A DNA stretch of 64,000 nt from Prochlorococcus sp. AG-402-N08. GTDB lineage: Bacteria; Cyanobacteriota; Cyanobacteriia; PCC-6307; Cyanobiaceae. Numbering within the stretch: the first letter of the stretch is position 1; each line of letters begins with the position of its first letter. The notes below the pieces were generated by a model that saw only the letters and a program-made list of their open reading frames with translations, searched no databases and was not told the origin of the DNA. The position numbers and the translations under genes were made by a program. The DNA lies in assembly GCA_003216535.1 (NCBI GenBank), contig QCIS01000003.1:95263-159262 (forward strand), given 5' to 3'. Below are positions 39,699-48,768 of the stretch, in pieces.

Positions 39699-40355
39699 CT
39701 AGTTTGATTTGATTGATGCAACCTCTTCAGCAAAGTCCATCTGATTTTTTTCGATACCTTCACCCAAGGTATATCTTGTAAAGCGTCTTACTTTGATATT
39801 TTCTCCAATTTTTGCAGCTGCTTGTTTAACAAGATCCTCAACAGTAAGAGAACTATCTTTAATATAAGGTTGTGCAAGCAAAACCAGCTCATTAAGTCTT
39901 TTAGCTATTCTCCCTTCAACTATTTTTTCTTTAATTTGTTCTGGTTTCCCTGATAAATCATCTCTCCCCATTTCAATCTGCTTTTCTTTCTCTACTACAT
40001 CTTCTGGAATTTCATCAATTGTGACATACTCAACATTTGGGCAAGCTGCTACCTGCATTGAGACATCCTTCAACAGAGATTGAAATATATCACCTCTAGC
40101 AACGAAATCAGTTTCACAATTTAACTCTATTAGAACTCCCACTCTTGATCCAGTATGTATATAACTACCAATTGAACCTTCAGCTGCAACTCTACCCGAT
40201 TTTTTTTCAGCACTAGCTATACCTTTCTTTCTTAACCATTCCAAGGCTTTATCGACATTTCCGTCAGTTTCGTTAAGTGCTTTTTTGCAATCCATCATTC
40301 CTGCACCAGTCTTGTCTCTAAGATCTTTTACAAGTTTTGCTGTAATGTTTCCCAT
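39699..40355 (-). CDS. tsf: Translation elongation factor Ts
   Basis: EF-Ts exchanges GDP for GTP on EF-Tu. The 218-aa protein is of the short cyanobacterial length: UBA-like N-terminus '[20 protein letters not shown]', the EF-Tu contact '[20 protein letters not shown]' (with the TDF motif), and C-terminal '[18 protein letters not shown]'. It follows rpsB by 43 bases, the order kept in most bacteria, and probably shares its leader-controlled transcript. Confidence 0.97.
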   Translation of the reverse strand: MGNITAKLVKDLRDKTGAGMMDCKKALNETDGNVDKALEWLRKKGIASAEKKSGRVAAEGSIGSYIHTGSRVGVLIELNCETDFVARGDIFQSLLKDVSMQVAACPNVEYVTIDEIPEDVVEKEKQIEMGRDDLSGKPEQIKEKIVEGRIAKRLNELVLLAQPYIKDSSLTVEDLVKQAAAKIGENIKVRRFTRYTLGEGIEKNQMDFAEEVASIKSN

Positions 40356-40398
40356 TTGGAGTAATAAAAATAGTAATTAGTAAGTTTTAAATTAGAAT

Positions 40399-41103
40399 TT
40401 AATTGTTTCTTTCTGCATTAGAACCCTTTCTGCCTTCATTTATAGCATCTGCAAGTCTTCCTAAAATAAGTTGCACAGATCTAACGGCATCATCGTTACA
40501 TGGAATAGGAACTTCACACAAATCTGGGTCGCAGTTTGTATCCAACATTGATACCAGTGAGATGTCTAATTTCCTGGCTTCAAGTACCGCATTAGATTCT
40601 CTTCTCTGATCAACTAAAACAACTACGTCAGGTAATCTTCTCATGCCCTTAAGACCGCCTAAGTATTTTTGTAATCTTTCAAGTTCTCTCCTTAAAACTG
40701 CAGCTTCTTTTTTAGGTCTCATTGCTATTGAACCACTACTTTCCATTCTTTCCAAATCTTTTAATCTTTCGATCCTGGCTTTCATTGTTGTCCAGTTAGT
40801 CAACATCCCTCCTAGCCATCTTTGATTTACATATGCAGCTCCGCATCTAGTAGCTTCTTGAGCTACTACATCTGATGCTTGTTTTTTTGTACCTACGAAT
40901 AGGAAACGTTTACCACTTTTTGCAGCATTTCTGGTCCATTTATACGCATTGTTCATACACAATGCCGTTTTTACCAGATCAATAATATGAACTCCATTTC
41001 TAGCACAATATATATACTTAGACATCTTGGGATTCCAACGTCTAGTTTGATGCCCAAAATGAGCACCAGCTTCCATCATTTCAGATAGTGATACAACTGC
41101 CAT
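40399..41103 (-). CDS. rpsB: 30S ribosomal protein S2
   Basis: The 234-aa protein is S2, an RNA-binding protein of the small subunit. It shows '[20 protein letters not shown]', '[17 protein letters not shown]', '[14 protein letters not shown]', '[10 protein letters not shown]' and '[16 protein letters not shown]'. The ATG at 41103 is preceded by a leader with two interleaved perfect helices (see separate entry), pointing to autogenous control of rpsB-tsf by S2. Confidence 0.97.
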   Translation of the reverse strand: MAVVSLSEMMEAGAHFGHQTRRWNPKMSKYIYCARNGVHIIDLVKTALCMNNAYKWTRNAAKSGKRFLFVGTKKQASDVVAQEATRCGAAYVNQRWLGGMLTNWTTMKARIERLKDLERMESSGSIAMRPKKEAAVLRRELERLQKYLGGLKGMRRLPDVVVLVDQRRESNAVLEARKLDISLVSMLDTNCDPDLCEVPIPCNDDAVRSVQLILGRLADAINEGRKGSNAERNN

Positions 41104-41180
41104 AATTTAAAAAAGGGTTTCGGGTTAGCCTCCATCTGACGGGGAATTTATATTAATAAATCACCCGAAACTGTCAGATG
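41104..41180 (-). promoter_or_regulatory. Structured rpsB leader: interleaved helices (pseudoknot or attenuator)
   Basis: Read on the minus strand, CATCTGAC pairs with a downstream GTCAGATG (8 bp), and GTTTCGGGT pairs with ACCCGAAAC (9 bp); the arms come in the order 1-2-1'-2', which is H-type pseudoknot topology. One base separates arms 1 and 2, 22 bases lie between 2 and 1' (with a 6-bp ATTTAT/ATAAAT hairpin inside) and 7 between 1' and 2'. Arm 2' is followed by CC and six T's, so helix 2 could also act as a terminator. It ends 11 bases before the rpsB ATG. Leaders binding S2 are known in other bacteria; the S2 link here is inferred. Confidence 0.65.
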
Positions 41181-41233
41181 TGTGGATTTAATTTCAAATA
41201 TTCTAGCAAGTGATGTGTATTTCTAAAAGTTTT

Positions 41234-42151
41234 TTATCTTGATTTAGTTAACTGTTTTATGTAAATCATATTCAGAGGAATCCTAAGTATCTCAAGTGCT
41301 AGTCTATTTCTTTTTATGTTTACTAGAAATCTTAATAAAGGAAGGATTCTATCAATACTAATTAGTCCGCCCAAGCAAAGAATATGCCAAAGTAAATTAT
41401 GCAAAGGGGTTAATTGAATCATAAATCTAACCCTTAAATTTGGATGTTTTTTATAAAACACTAAAGCCATTTTTGCCCTTTCTTTTTCTTGAGTTATTAA
41501 TGAATCTATTTGTTCGCAATTAAATGGTGGATGCCAATGAAAACCTACTGCATTTGGACATTTAATTAATTTTGTTCCAATTTTTTTTAATCTTTCTCCA
41601 AGTTCTAAATCTTCCCAACCGTAAAGACTAAAAGAGGTATCAAATAAGCCTACGCTAAAAATCAATTCTTTCGATATCGCAACATTACCAGTAGCGAAGT
41701 AAGCAAAAGAAGCGTCCATCATTTTATGTTTTTCACTTTGAGGATTTAGAAAATTAGATGTATTGACCACCGAGCCATAGGTAAAACATTTTTTATCATT
41801 TTTTTTCCATGAGGCAAGTAATTTTTCTACGTGGCAATTTATAAAATTATCTAAAACGATAAGATCACTATCAATAAATATAATAATTTCATATTTTGAT
41901 TTAATTACCCCAAGATTTCTTCCCAGTGCAGGCCCACCATGTTCTTGTTGAAATAGAATTACGTGTGGGAGATTAGCTTTATTTTTATTTATCCATGAGC
42001 TTGTTTCATCAGTGGACCCATCATCAACTACTATTATTTCATAATTACTGATATTTTTATTTAATTTTTGATTCTCAAGCGCAAGGAGACATTTCTCTAA
42101 TATAGGTAATCTATTGTAAGTCGGTATAACAATACTTACATTCATGTTCAT
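41234..42151 (-). CDS. Family 2 glycosyltransferase
   Basis: The 305-aa GT-A protein has 'VSIVIPTYNRLPILEKCLLA' at the N-terminus, 'IIVVDDGSTDETSSW', the metal site 'IIFIDSDLIV' (DSD), and the late acidic motif 'LYGWEDLELGERLKKIG', typical of GT2 members with a galactosyltransferase-like C-terminal part. The sugar and acceptor cannot be told; cell-surface polysaccharide or glycolipid synthesis is likely. No membrane domain is clear. It stands alone between rpsB and a small basic protein gene. Confidence 0.87.
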   Translation of the reverse strand: MNMNVSIVIPTYNRLPILEKCLLALENQKLNKNISNYEIIVVDDGSTDETSSWINKNKANLPHVILFQQEHGGPALGRNLGVIKSKYEIIIFIDSDLIVLDNFINCHVEKLLASWKKNDKKCFTYGSVVNTSNFLNPQSEKHKMMDASFAYFATGNVAISKELIFSVGLFDTSFSLYGWEDLELGERLKKIGTKLIKCPNAVGFHWHPPFNCEQIDSLITQEKERAKMALVFYKKHPNLRVRFMIQLTPLHNLLWHILCLGGLISIDRILPLLRFLVNIKRNRLALEILRIPLNMIYIKQLTKSR

Positions 42152-42207
42152 CCCTTAAATATGCATAATATATTGGAATCCAAAAAGATAAAAATAAAAG
42201 ATATTCC

Positions 42208-42357
42208 CTAATCGGCTGCACCGCCATTATTTGCTGTACCTGTAACGTTTCCACCATCAGGTCTTCCATCAGTTCTTAATTTCCTTTTTTTGAATTTTCT
42301 AGCATAGGCTCGATTACGTTCATGCTTTTCTTTTTTTAGATTCCTTCGCTTAGACAT
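42208..42357 (-). CDS. Small basic protein, 49 aa
   Basis: This ORF is too short for the supplied track. It runs from ATG at 42357 to TAG at 42208-42210. The first 28 residues are strongly basic ('MSKRRNLKKEKHERNRAYAR' then 'KFKKRK'), followed by a Gly/Asn-rich tail ('GRPDGGNVTGTANNGG'). The composition suggests RNA or ribosome binding, and the look is that of small conserved cyanobacterial proteins, but no function is known. It is between a glycosyltransferase gene and devA on the same strand. Confidence 0.75.
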   Translation of the reverse strand: MSKRRNLKKEKHERNRAYARKFKKRKLRTDGRPDGGNVTGTANNGGAAD

Positions 42358-42375
42358 AAAATTTTTAGCTTTTGA

Positions 42376-43104
42376 TTATATTAGCTCACTATGAGCACTA
42401 TATATTTTACCATCTTCCATATTTAATATCCTATCCGCCATATCAGAAATTCTTGGATCATGAGTCACCATAAGTACAGAACAATTTTGCTCTTTTGCTA
42501 GTTTTCTTAAAAGGGTTACTATTTCTCTTCCTGTGACGCTATCTAAAGCAGAAGTTGGCTCATCAGCTAATAAAAGTTTTGGGTTAGCAGATAAAGCTCG
42601 AGCAATTGCTACTCTCTGTTTTTGCCCACCAGATAAGTCATTTGGTAACTTTTTATGATGCTCCTCTAATCCTACTGCTGACAACCAATTCCGTGCTATT
42701 TCACGTCTTTGCAAATATGTTAAACCTTTTATTAAATCGGCGCCCATTTGAACATTTTGTTCTGCTGTTAAACATCTCAGAAGATTGTGACCTTGAAAAA
42801 TCATTCCAATACTTCTTCTAAGAATCTGACGCGTTTTCCTTGATGCTCCATTTAATTGATTATTTAATACAGTTAAATCCCCACTTTGGCAGGTTCTCAA
42901 GGCACCAATTAAGGTTAAAAGAGTCGTTTTACCGCATCCAGAAGGTCCTTTTAAAAGAACCAGCTCTCCTTTATCAATATTTAAATTAACGTCATTAAGA
43001 ACTTGTTTTTTATTCTCATTTTTTCCATAAAAGTGACTTAAATTATTTATTGAAACTGTTTTAAAGTTTGTAACATCGTTTTTTAATTTATTAGTTTTAA
43101 CCAT
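42376..43104 (-). CDS. devA: DevA-type ABC exporter ATPase
   Basis: The 242-aa ATPase has Walker A 'GPSGCGKTTLLTLIGALR', signature 'LSGGQKQRVAIARAL' and Walker B 'LLLADEPTSALD', with 'VMVTHDPRISDMADRIL'. It belongs to the MacB/DevA group. With the adjoining DevC permease and DevB adaptor it forms a tripartite exporter. In heterocyst-forming cyanobacteria DevBCA with TolC exports envelope glycolipids; in a unicellular organism the cargo is unknown. The three genes are contiguous, devB-devC overlapping at 44290. Confidence 0.92.
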   Translation of the reverse strand: MVKTNKLKNDVTNFKTVSINNLSHFYGKNENKKQVLNDVNLNIDKGELVLLKGPSGCGKTTLLTLIGALRTCQSGDLTVLNNQLNGASRKTRQILRRSIGMIFQGHNLLRCLTAEQNVQMGADLIKGLTYLQRREIARNWLSAVGLEEHHKKLPNDLSGGQKQRVAIARALSANPKLLLADEPTSALDSVTGREIVTLLRKLAKEQNCSVLMVTHDPRISDMADRILNMEDGKIYSAHSELI

Positions 43105-43117
43105 TTATATTTAATTA

Positions 43118-44290
43118 TTAAAAAATTTCGGCAGGATCAGCGTCAACTAATTTACGCATCGCAACAGCAGCGGAACCCATACACATTAATAAAACTAATA
43201 CAAAAATTAAAATTGTTTTATCTGCATCCATAATAATTGGGAGTTTGGTAGATTTTCTTATAACTGAGTAAAGTACCTGACCAGAAAAATAAGCAGGTAA
43301 ATAACCAAATAATGCCAACAAAAAACCCTCTCTAGCTACAACAAAGAAAAGAGATTTAAGTCTATAACCCATTGCCAATAAAGTGGCATACTCTGGGAGG
43401 TGGTCTGTAACGTCACTATAAAGAATTTGATAAACAACCACACACCCTACAACGAAACCCATCAATGCTCCCAAACTAAATATAAAACCTATTGCAGTAC
43501 TATTTTTCCAATAATTCTTCTCAAATTCTATAAATTGATTTTTTGTAAGAACCCGAACATCATTTGGTAGTGAGTTATTTAATATTCTTGAAATCAATTC
43601 AGAATCAGATCCTTTTTTTAGCTTTACTAAACCAATTTCTATACTTCCAGGAGGATTAGCAGGAAAAAGTCTTAAGAAGGTTTCTCGGCTAGTTATCAAA
43701 TTACCATCTGCACCAAAAGATGGTCCCAACTCCACAAGGCCTTCAACAATTACTCTTTTCCCAGCGACCTCAGTCTCAACTTTTTTTTCTGATAAAAACC
43801 ATTCTTCTATTGGTCCAAATTCAGGTCTAGATAGTTTGTCAAAAAGAACTCTTGATGGGTTTCTCAATTTATAAGCTTTCCTTGAGAATCCATCATCTAA
43901 AAGAAGTGAATCGGAGGGATTAAAACCTAATGCAAGTATCGATCTTGTTTTAAGATTTTCGGGATTTCTCCAAAGTAAATAATTTAGATTAACTGGAGCC
44001 GTTTTTTCAACATTTTCTAATGCAAGAGTTTGAATCAACCTTCTTTTTGGGAATCCACTCATGCTTATAGAACTTTTTGATCTGGGACTTATTAAAACAA
44101 GATCAGCATCTAAAAGTTTATGAATAGTTACGCTCGTGTCAAATAACCCATCTCTGAAACCTAATTGCATAAACATCAAAATCCCTGCAAAACTTATTCC
44201 AGCTATGGCAACTGCCAGCCTTAATGGTTGCCTAGTTAATAACAACCAAGCTAATGGTATTTTTCTGAATTTTAAAAAAGAAAAACTCAT
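43118..44290 (-). CDS. devC: DevC-type ABC exporter permease
   Basis: The 390-aa protein has the MacB/FtsX fold: one membrane segment near 22-42, a large periplasmic domain (about 45-265), then three C-terminal segments ('AIGFIFSLGALMGFVVGCVV', 'LFFVVAREGFLLALFGYL', 'KTILIFVLVLLMCMGS'). The start 'FRKIPLAWLLLTRQPLRLAVAI' is typical of DevC. It ends 13 bases before devA and starts at the last base of the devB stop, so the order devB-devC-devA is transcribed together. Confidence 0.92.
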   Translation of the reverse strand: MSFSFLKFRKIPLAWLLLTRQPLRLAVAIAGISFAGILMFMQLGFRDGLFDTSVTIHKLLDADLVLISPRSKSSISMSGFPKRRLIQTLALENVEKTAPVNLNYLLWRNPENLKTRSILALGFNPSDSLLLDDGFSRKAYKLRNPSRVLFDKLSRPEFGPIEEWFLSEKKVETEVAGKRVIVEGLVELGPSFGADGNLITSRETFLRLFPANPPGSIEIGLVKLKKGSDSELISRILNNSLPNDVRVLTKNQFIEFEKNYWKNSTAIGFIFSLGALMGFVVGCVVVYQILYSDVTDHLPEYATLLAMGYRLKSLFFVVAREGFLLALFGYLPAYFSGQVLYSVIRKSTKLPIIMDADKTILIFVLVLLMCMGSAAVAMRKLVDADPAEIF

Positions 44291-45204
44291 TAGGGAATAA
44301 ATTTTGCAATGACTTTCATTCCTGCATAATTTTGCACGATATCTATAGAATCTTGATCTAGTTTTACTAGTACTTCAATAATTCGTGAATCAGCGTCCCC
44401 TGTTGGATCAGTCGATAAAACTTTTCTTTGTTTTACCTGAGGACTAATCCTAATTACCTTTCCTTTAAGATTTTTTTGGAAACCACCATTCTCACTGCTC
44501 AACTCTACATTCTGAGAGATAAAGACTCTATCGATATCAGATTCATAAACCTCTATCAAAGCTTCCATTTTTTGACTAGAACCAATGTCCAAGACCCCTT
44601 CATTTTTCGGCCTCTCCCCAACTCTCGTATTTATTCCAAGGATAAACCCATCGATAGGACTCCTTAGTTTTGAATTAAATAGATCTATTTTGATATTTTT
44701 TTGTTCTCCCGTAAGGTTAATTTTCTGTTTTTGCAATTTTAATAATTCATCTTTTCTCTGAGAAAACTGTACATAAGAATACGCATCTTTGCTCAAAGCT
44801 AGCTCATACCTTTGAACTTGATCTTTCTTGAGGGCAATTTCATTATTAATATTATTGATTAGATTTTCATTTCTTTCAAGATCAGAAATTAACTTTTCTC
44901 CATTTTCAAAAATCGCGAGGATATCTCCTTTTTTTACAAAATCTCCTTCATTGACTAAAATTTCGACAACTCGAGGTGAAGAGCCAAACTGACTTATCGG
45001 AGCTGCCAATTGCCTTATCTCTCCCGAAGGAGAAAGTTGACCTAATGCGGCAACAGCTGTAATAGGAGGAATAATATCTGCAGTTATTTTCTCTTTAAAT
45101 TTTGCATTAGATTTATTATTACCAGAACAGGAAACCATCCCAAGAGATAATGGTGTTAAAAATAATAAATAAATAAATAAATTTTTAAAAATATTAAATT
45201 TCAT
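44290..45204 (-). CDS. devB: DevB-type membrane fusion protein
   Basis: The 304-aa periplasmic adaptor begins with a membrane/signal segment ending in a lipobox-like 'LGMVSCSGN', so it may be a lipoprotein. A lipoyl-like half ('VEILVNEGDFVKKGDILAIF'), a coiled-coil hairpin (about 110-165) and 'KLRSPIDGFILGINTRVGE' follow, then 'VYESDIDRVFISQNVEL'. It is the first gene of devBCA and shares its border with pcyA (45204). The hairpin would contact TolC, which is not in this window. Confidence 0.9.
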   Translation of the reverse strand: MKFNIFKNLFIYLLFLTPLSLGMVSCSGNNKSNAKFKEKITADIIPPITAVAALGQLSPSGEIRQLAAPISQFGSSPRVVEILVNEGDFVKKGDILAIFENGEKLISDLERNENLINNINNEIALKKDQVQRYELALSKDAYSYVQFSQRKDELLKLQKQKINLTGEQKNIKIDLFNSKLRSPIDGFILGINTRVGERPKNEGVLDIGSSQKMEALIEVYESDIDRVFISQNVELSSENGGFQKNLKGKVIRISPQVKQRKVLSTDPTGDADSRIIEVLVKLDQDSIDIVQNYAGMKVIAKFIP

Positions 45205-45929
45205 TAAAAATCGAATAGCACTTTTTCTATATATTTATTGACCCATTTTTCATCAAAATATTTTAAAAGAACCATGCTAGTTTTCTCATTTTTCATTTGT
45301 TGTACACAATAATTTTTTTGATAATCTATTCTCTCTTGAATTAATTCCTCCTTAAATTCAGGTTTAGCTTCCTTACTTAATTTGATCAAGACAGAGAGAT
45401 AATGATCAACAATCCTGCAAAAATCATTTTTTTCAGATTTACTTTTTAAAGAAGCAAAAAATACATATTTAGAGAAAATTTCCCCCCAGTTAGGAATTTC
45501 TCTCAATGAAGTGAAAGAACTTTTATCAACTTCAGAAAGAGATTTTTCGTATTTAACACCTTGATTTTGAGATGCGGGTGATAAATCAACGATGGCTGCA
45601 GAAACAATATCATTTATTTTTACTAAATCCATCCCAAAAATTGGAATATCAAACTTTGGATCAGGGAAAAAAACACAGTGTAAAATCTTAAGATTCTTTG
45701 AAAATTCTGCTACTTCAATATGTAACTTTCTAAATCCCTTTGCTTTATGAAATTCATTTTCTATATAGAGTTCTCTACCTATTTCGTTGGATATTATGTT
45801 AGTAAGATTTGGATCGACTTTTATACTCTCAAGGTTTTCGAGCATGGATCTATGATCTCTGATATTTTGTAACAAGTCCAAAATAAGAGGATCTTTTAAT
45901 TTTGTTTTAGTTAAAGATTCAGACAACAA
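45204..45929 (-). CDS. pcyA: Phycocyanobilin:ferredoxin oxidoreductase
   Basis: PcyA reduces biliverdin IXalpha to phycocyanobilin with four electrons from ferredoxin. The 241-aa protein has '[20 protein letters not shown]', '[15 protein letters not shown]' and the conserved Glu and His region around residues 70-90 typical of ferredoxin-dependent bilin reductases. High-light Prochlorococcus lacks phycobilisomes yet keeps pcyA, so the product may serve a remnant phycobiliprotein or signalling. Its stop overlaps the devB start by one base. Confidence 0.92.
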   Translation of the reverse strand: MLSESLTKTKLKDPLILDLLQNIRDHRSMLENLESIKVDPNLTNIISNEIGRELYIENEFHKAKGFRKLHIEVAEFSKNLKILHCVFFPDPKFDIPIFGMDLVKINDIVSAAIVDLSPASQNQGVKYEKSLSEVDKSSFTSLREIPNWGEIFSKYVFFASLKSKSEKNDFCRIVDHYLSVLIKLSKEAKPEFKEELIQERIDYQKNYCVQQMKNEKTSMVLLKYFDEKWVNKYIEKVLFDF

Positions 45930-45970
45930 GGCTAAAAAGTACCAAAATGGAGTTTAAAGAGAGGCTTTAA

Positions 45971-47239
45971 ATGAATGTAGGAGACGTTCGCTACTTTACC
46001 CATTCAAGCAAAACTAAATGTGTGTTTGTGGATAATAAAGAATTACCGCTTATAAGCATTGATATTTGGTGCAAAGCAGGTTCTTCATTTGAGGAGGTTG
46101 ATAAAAACGGAACTGCTCATTTTCTAGAGCATATGATTTTTAAAGGATCTAACAAAATAATGCCAGGTGAATTTGACTATAAAATTGAATCACTTGGCGG
46201 ATTAAGCAACGCTTCAACAGGTTACGATGATGTACATTACCACGTCCTCGTTCCACCATCTAACTTTAGAGAATCACTTGCTCTTTTGACAAATATTGTC
46301 GTTTCTCCAAATTTTAATCCTATTGAATTTACAAAAGAAAAAGGGGTGGTTATTGATGAAATAAAACAACAAAATGATCAGCCTGAAGAAAGATTATTTA
46401 ATTATTTTTTAAAAAGGGTTTGGCTAAGTCCAAATTATGCCAATTCGATTCTGGGAAATGAACATAGTATTAAAAACTTAGAGATAAATGACCTTGAGAA
46501 ATTTCATAGCAATCATTACACTACCGAAAAAATTTGTATTGCAATTGCTGGGGATCTCTCTGAAGATATTTATAAAATTTTTCAAAAAAGTGATCTATCT
46601 GAGATAAGTAAAAATCAAATTTGTAAAGATTCAAATTCAATAAATCTAAAAAAAATTAAACATTCTTTAAAAATTAGAAATGGTAGAGAGTTTATTAAGT
46701 TTGATAATTTAGAGTTTTCAAGAATATTTATGGCCTGGTTTATCCCAAACCTTAATAATCAAAAAAATATTATTGGACTTGAGATATTAGCATCACTACT
46801 CTCTGTAGGAAGAAACAGCAGGTTAGTAAAAATTTTAAGAGAAGATAGTAATCTTGTTGAATCAGTATACGTAGATGTAAACGCTGGAGAATTAGGCGGA
46901 TTATTAATACTGGAAGCAAGTTGTGAAGAAAAAGATATTTACTTAGTAGAAAAGAAAATTAATAAAATAATAGATGAAATCTCAAATTTTAAAGCCCTTA
47001 CTTTGGATGAAATAAATAAAGCTATAAATATTGTGAAAAGTAATTATATCTTTAATTTAGAAACATCCACACAGCTTTCTTCATTCTTTGGAAATGAACT
47101 GCTTTGGGGAAGAAAATCTTCAATCAATAACTTAGAAAATAATTTAAAATATTGGAACAATTTGGATAATTTCAAAGAGATCACGGAATATATAGATGGA
47201 GAAAAATTCACTTTAATTGCATCCCCTAGAAAATGTTAA
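45971..47239 (+). CDS. M16 zinc peptidase, catalytic
   Basis: The 422-aa protein is a processing-peptidase-like M16 protease. The inverted zinc motif HxxEH is present as 'AHFLEHMIFKGS' (His50, Glu53, His54), and the distal Glu lies in 'EKGVVIDEIKQ'. It carries the two-domain M16B fold in one chain. The next gene, overlapping by seven bases, encodes an M16 homologue without the zinc motif, the usual alpha-beta pairing of bacterial M16B enzymes. Substrate unknown. Confidence 0.92.
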   Translation: MNVGDVRYFTHSSKTKCVFVDNKELPLISIDIWCKAGSSFEEVDKNGTAHFLEHMIFKGSNKIMPGEFDYKIESLGGLSNASTGYDDVHYHVLVPPSNFRESLALLTNIVVSPNFNPIEFTKEKGVVIDEIKQQNDQPEERLFNYFLKRVWLSPNYANSILGNEHSIKNLEINDLEKFHSNHYTTEKICIAIAGDLSEDIYKIFQKSDLSEISKNQICKDSNSINLKKIKHSLKIRNGREFIKFDNLEFSRIFMAWFIPNLNNQKNIIGLEILASLLSVGRNSRLVKILREDSNLVESVYVDVNAGELGGLLILEASCEEKDIYLVEKKINKIIDEISNFKALTLDEINKAINIVKSNYIFNLETSTQLSSFFGNELLWGRKSSINNLENNLKYWNNLDNFKEITEYIDGEKFTLIASPRKC

Positions 47240-48450
47240 AAAGATATTTTTTAAATAATAAAAAAAGAAATTTTTCAATTGCTTCAATTTGGATTAAAGG
47301 GGGCAGTGATATGGATAGTACTCGTAAAAAAGGTATAAACAAGATCCTTTGTTCATTACTTACAAGAGGATGTGAAGGTTTTGATAATCTCACTCTTTCT
47401 GAGTATATTGAATCCTTTGGAGCAGAGTTAAATCAAGAAGTATTTGAAGATGGTATTTCAATAAGCATTAAATCCCTAAATGAATATTTCAGCAAATTAT
47501 TCCCCTTACTAGATTTAATAATTAATAAGCCAACTCTCTCGGAAATTGAATTTCAAAAAGTAAAAAAATCTTCTATTGATTTTATAAAAAAAGATAAAGA
47601 GAATCCATTCAATATCTGTTTTGAAAAATGGAGAAAAAAAGTTTACTCGAATCATCCTTATGCCTTTAACACAATTGGCAATGTAAATGATGTTACAAAG
47701 ATTACCCATAAAGATGTTTTGTGCGAGTTTAAAAATTTCAAAAGTAGAGAAATGTATTTAATTTCGAATAATCCCGAAATAAATGGCGAAAATTTTGGAA
47801 CATTAGAAAAAAATATCCTAAAAGAAAAATCAAGACGTGTACATCATAATTTAAGTCCTATGAATAGATTTGATTACATTGATAATGATTCAAATCAAAC
47901 GATAATAATGATGGGGAACCAAACTTGCTCGCGAACAAGTAATGAATATTTGCCTCTTAAGGTTTTGGAGTCATATTTATCTTATGGAATGAGCGCTGCT
48001 TTATTTAAACTTTTCAGAGAAAAACATGGTATCACTTACGATTTAGGTGTTTATTATCCTATAAGGAGTGGCAATGCCCCATTTTTAGTTTATTTATCAG
48101 TATCAAATAAACAAGCCGTTTTTGCTTTTGAACTTTTATCAACATTATGGAAAAATTTACTTTTTAATCCGTTGACTGATGCTGAAATATATTTAGCGAA
48201 AGAAAAACTTAAAGCTTCTTTTCTATTAGGAAATCAATCACTAGATGAAATTTTACAGAGAAAGATACAATTAATAAGTTATGGTATTTCACCAATTTCT
48301 GAGATCGATTTAAACTCAAATATAGAGGAAATATCTTCGTTATGTATTCTTAAATTAACTAATAAGTATTTTTCAAAACCTTTCCTGAGTATTTCTGGTA
48401 ATGAAAATATATGTTTAGAAATTTCTAATATATGGAAGAAAAATTTTTAA
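47233..48450 (+). CDS. M16 peptidase-like protein, non-catalytic partner
   Basis: The 405-aa homologue lacks HxxEH: the matching segment reads 'KKGINKILCSLLTRGCEGF'. It keeps the C-terminal substrate-binding pattern 'GMSAALFKLFREKHGITYDL' with the Arg/Tyr pair found in the partner subunit. It is expected to form a heterodimer with the upstream catalytic subunit, as in mitochondrial MPP. Its start overlaps the upstream stop, supporting balanced synthesis. It converges with sipA. Confidence 0.88.
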   Translation: MLKRYFLNNKKRNFSIASIWIKGGSDMDSTRKKGINKILCSLLTRGCEGFDNLTLSEYIESFGAELNQEVFEDGISISIKSLNEYFSKLFPLLDLIINKPTLSEIEFQKVKKSSIDFIKKDKENPFNICFEKWRKKVYSNHPYAFNTIGNVNDVTKITHKDVLCEFKNFKSREMYLISNNPEINGENFGTLEKNILKEKSRRVHHNLSPMNRFDYIDNDSNQTIIMMGNQTCSRTSNEYLPLKVLESYLSYGMSAALFKLFREKHGITYDLGVYYPIRSGNAPFLVYLSVSNKQAVFAFELLSTLWKNLLFNPLTDAEIYLAKEKLKASFLLGNQSLDEILQRKIQLISYGISPISEIDLNSNIEEISSLCILKLTNKYFSKPFLSISGNENICLEISNIWKKNF

Positions 48451-48451
48451 G

Positions 48452-48661
48452 TTAGTTTTTCTCAATCTTATCAATATCGATTAAAAACGAACCTCTTCTA
48501 AACTTTACTTCAACAGTATCTGGGGATTTAATTGATAGGACTTCTCCAATTTCATCAATTGCCACTAGATCAGGTGGTCTTAACATAGGCATATTATCTG
48601 AAGTCTTCAAGTAAGAGACTGGCGCAATCAACTTAACCTTATCCTTGATCTCAAATTTCAT
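48452..48661 (-). CDS. sipA: SipA-like regulatory protein (DUF3148)
   Basis: The 69-aa protein has the SH3-like DUF3148 pattern: 'KVKLIAPVSYLKTSDNMPML', 'RPPDLVAIDEIGEVL' and 'VEVKFRRGSFLIDID'. In Synechococcus SipA binds the sensor kinase NblS, which controls high-light and nutrient-stress genes. The kinase is not in this window. It is divergent from ftsH, which itself is a stress gene, with 107 bases between starts. Confidence 0.85.
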   Translation of the reverse strand: MKFEIKDKVKLIAPVSYLKTSDNMPMLRPPDLVAIDEIGEVLSIKSPDTVEVKFRRGSFLIDIDKIEKN

Positions 48662-48768
48662 TTATAAATTGGATACATTCAAGATCAGTATAAGCATAAA
48701 GTTAGAAAAAATATCAACGAAATGCACTGATTCATTCTAAGATATTAGAATTAACTTTCTACAAATTA

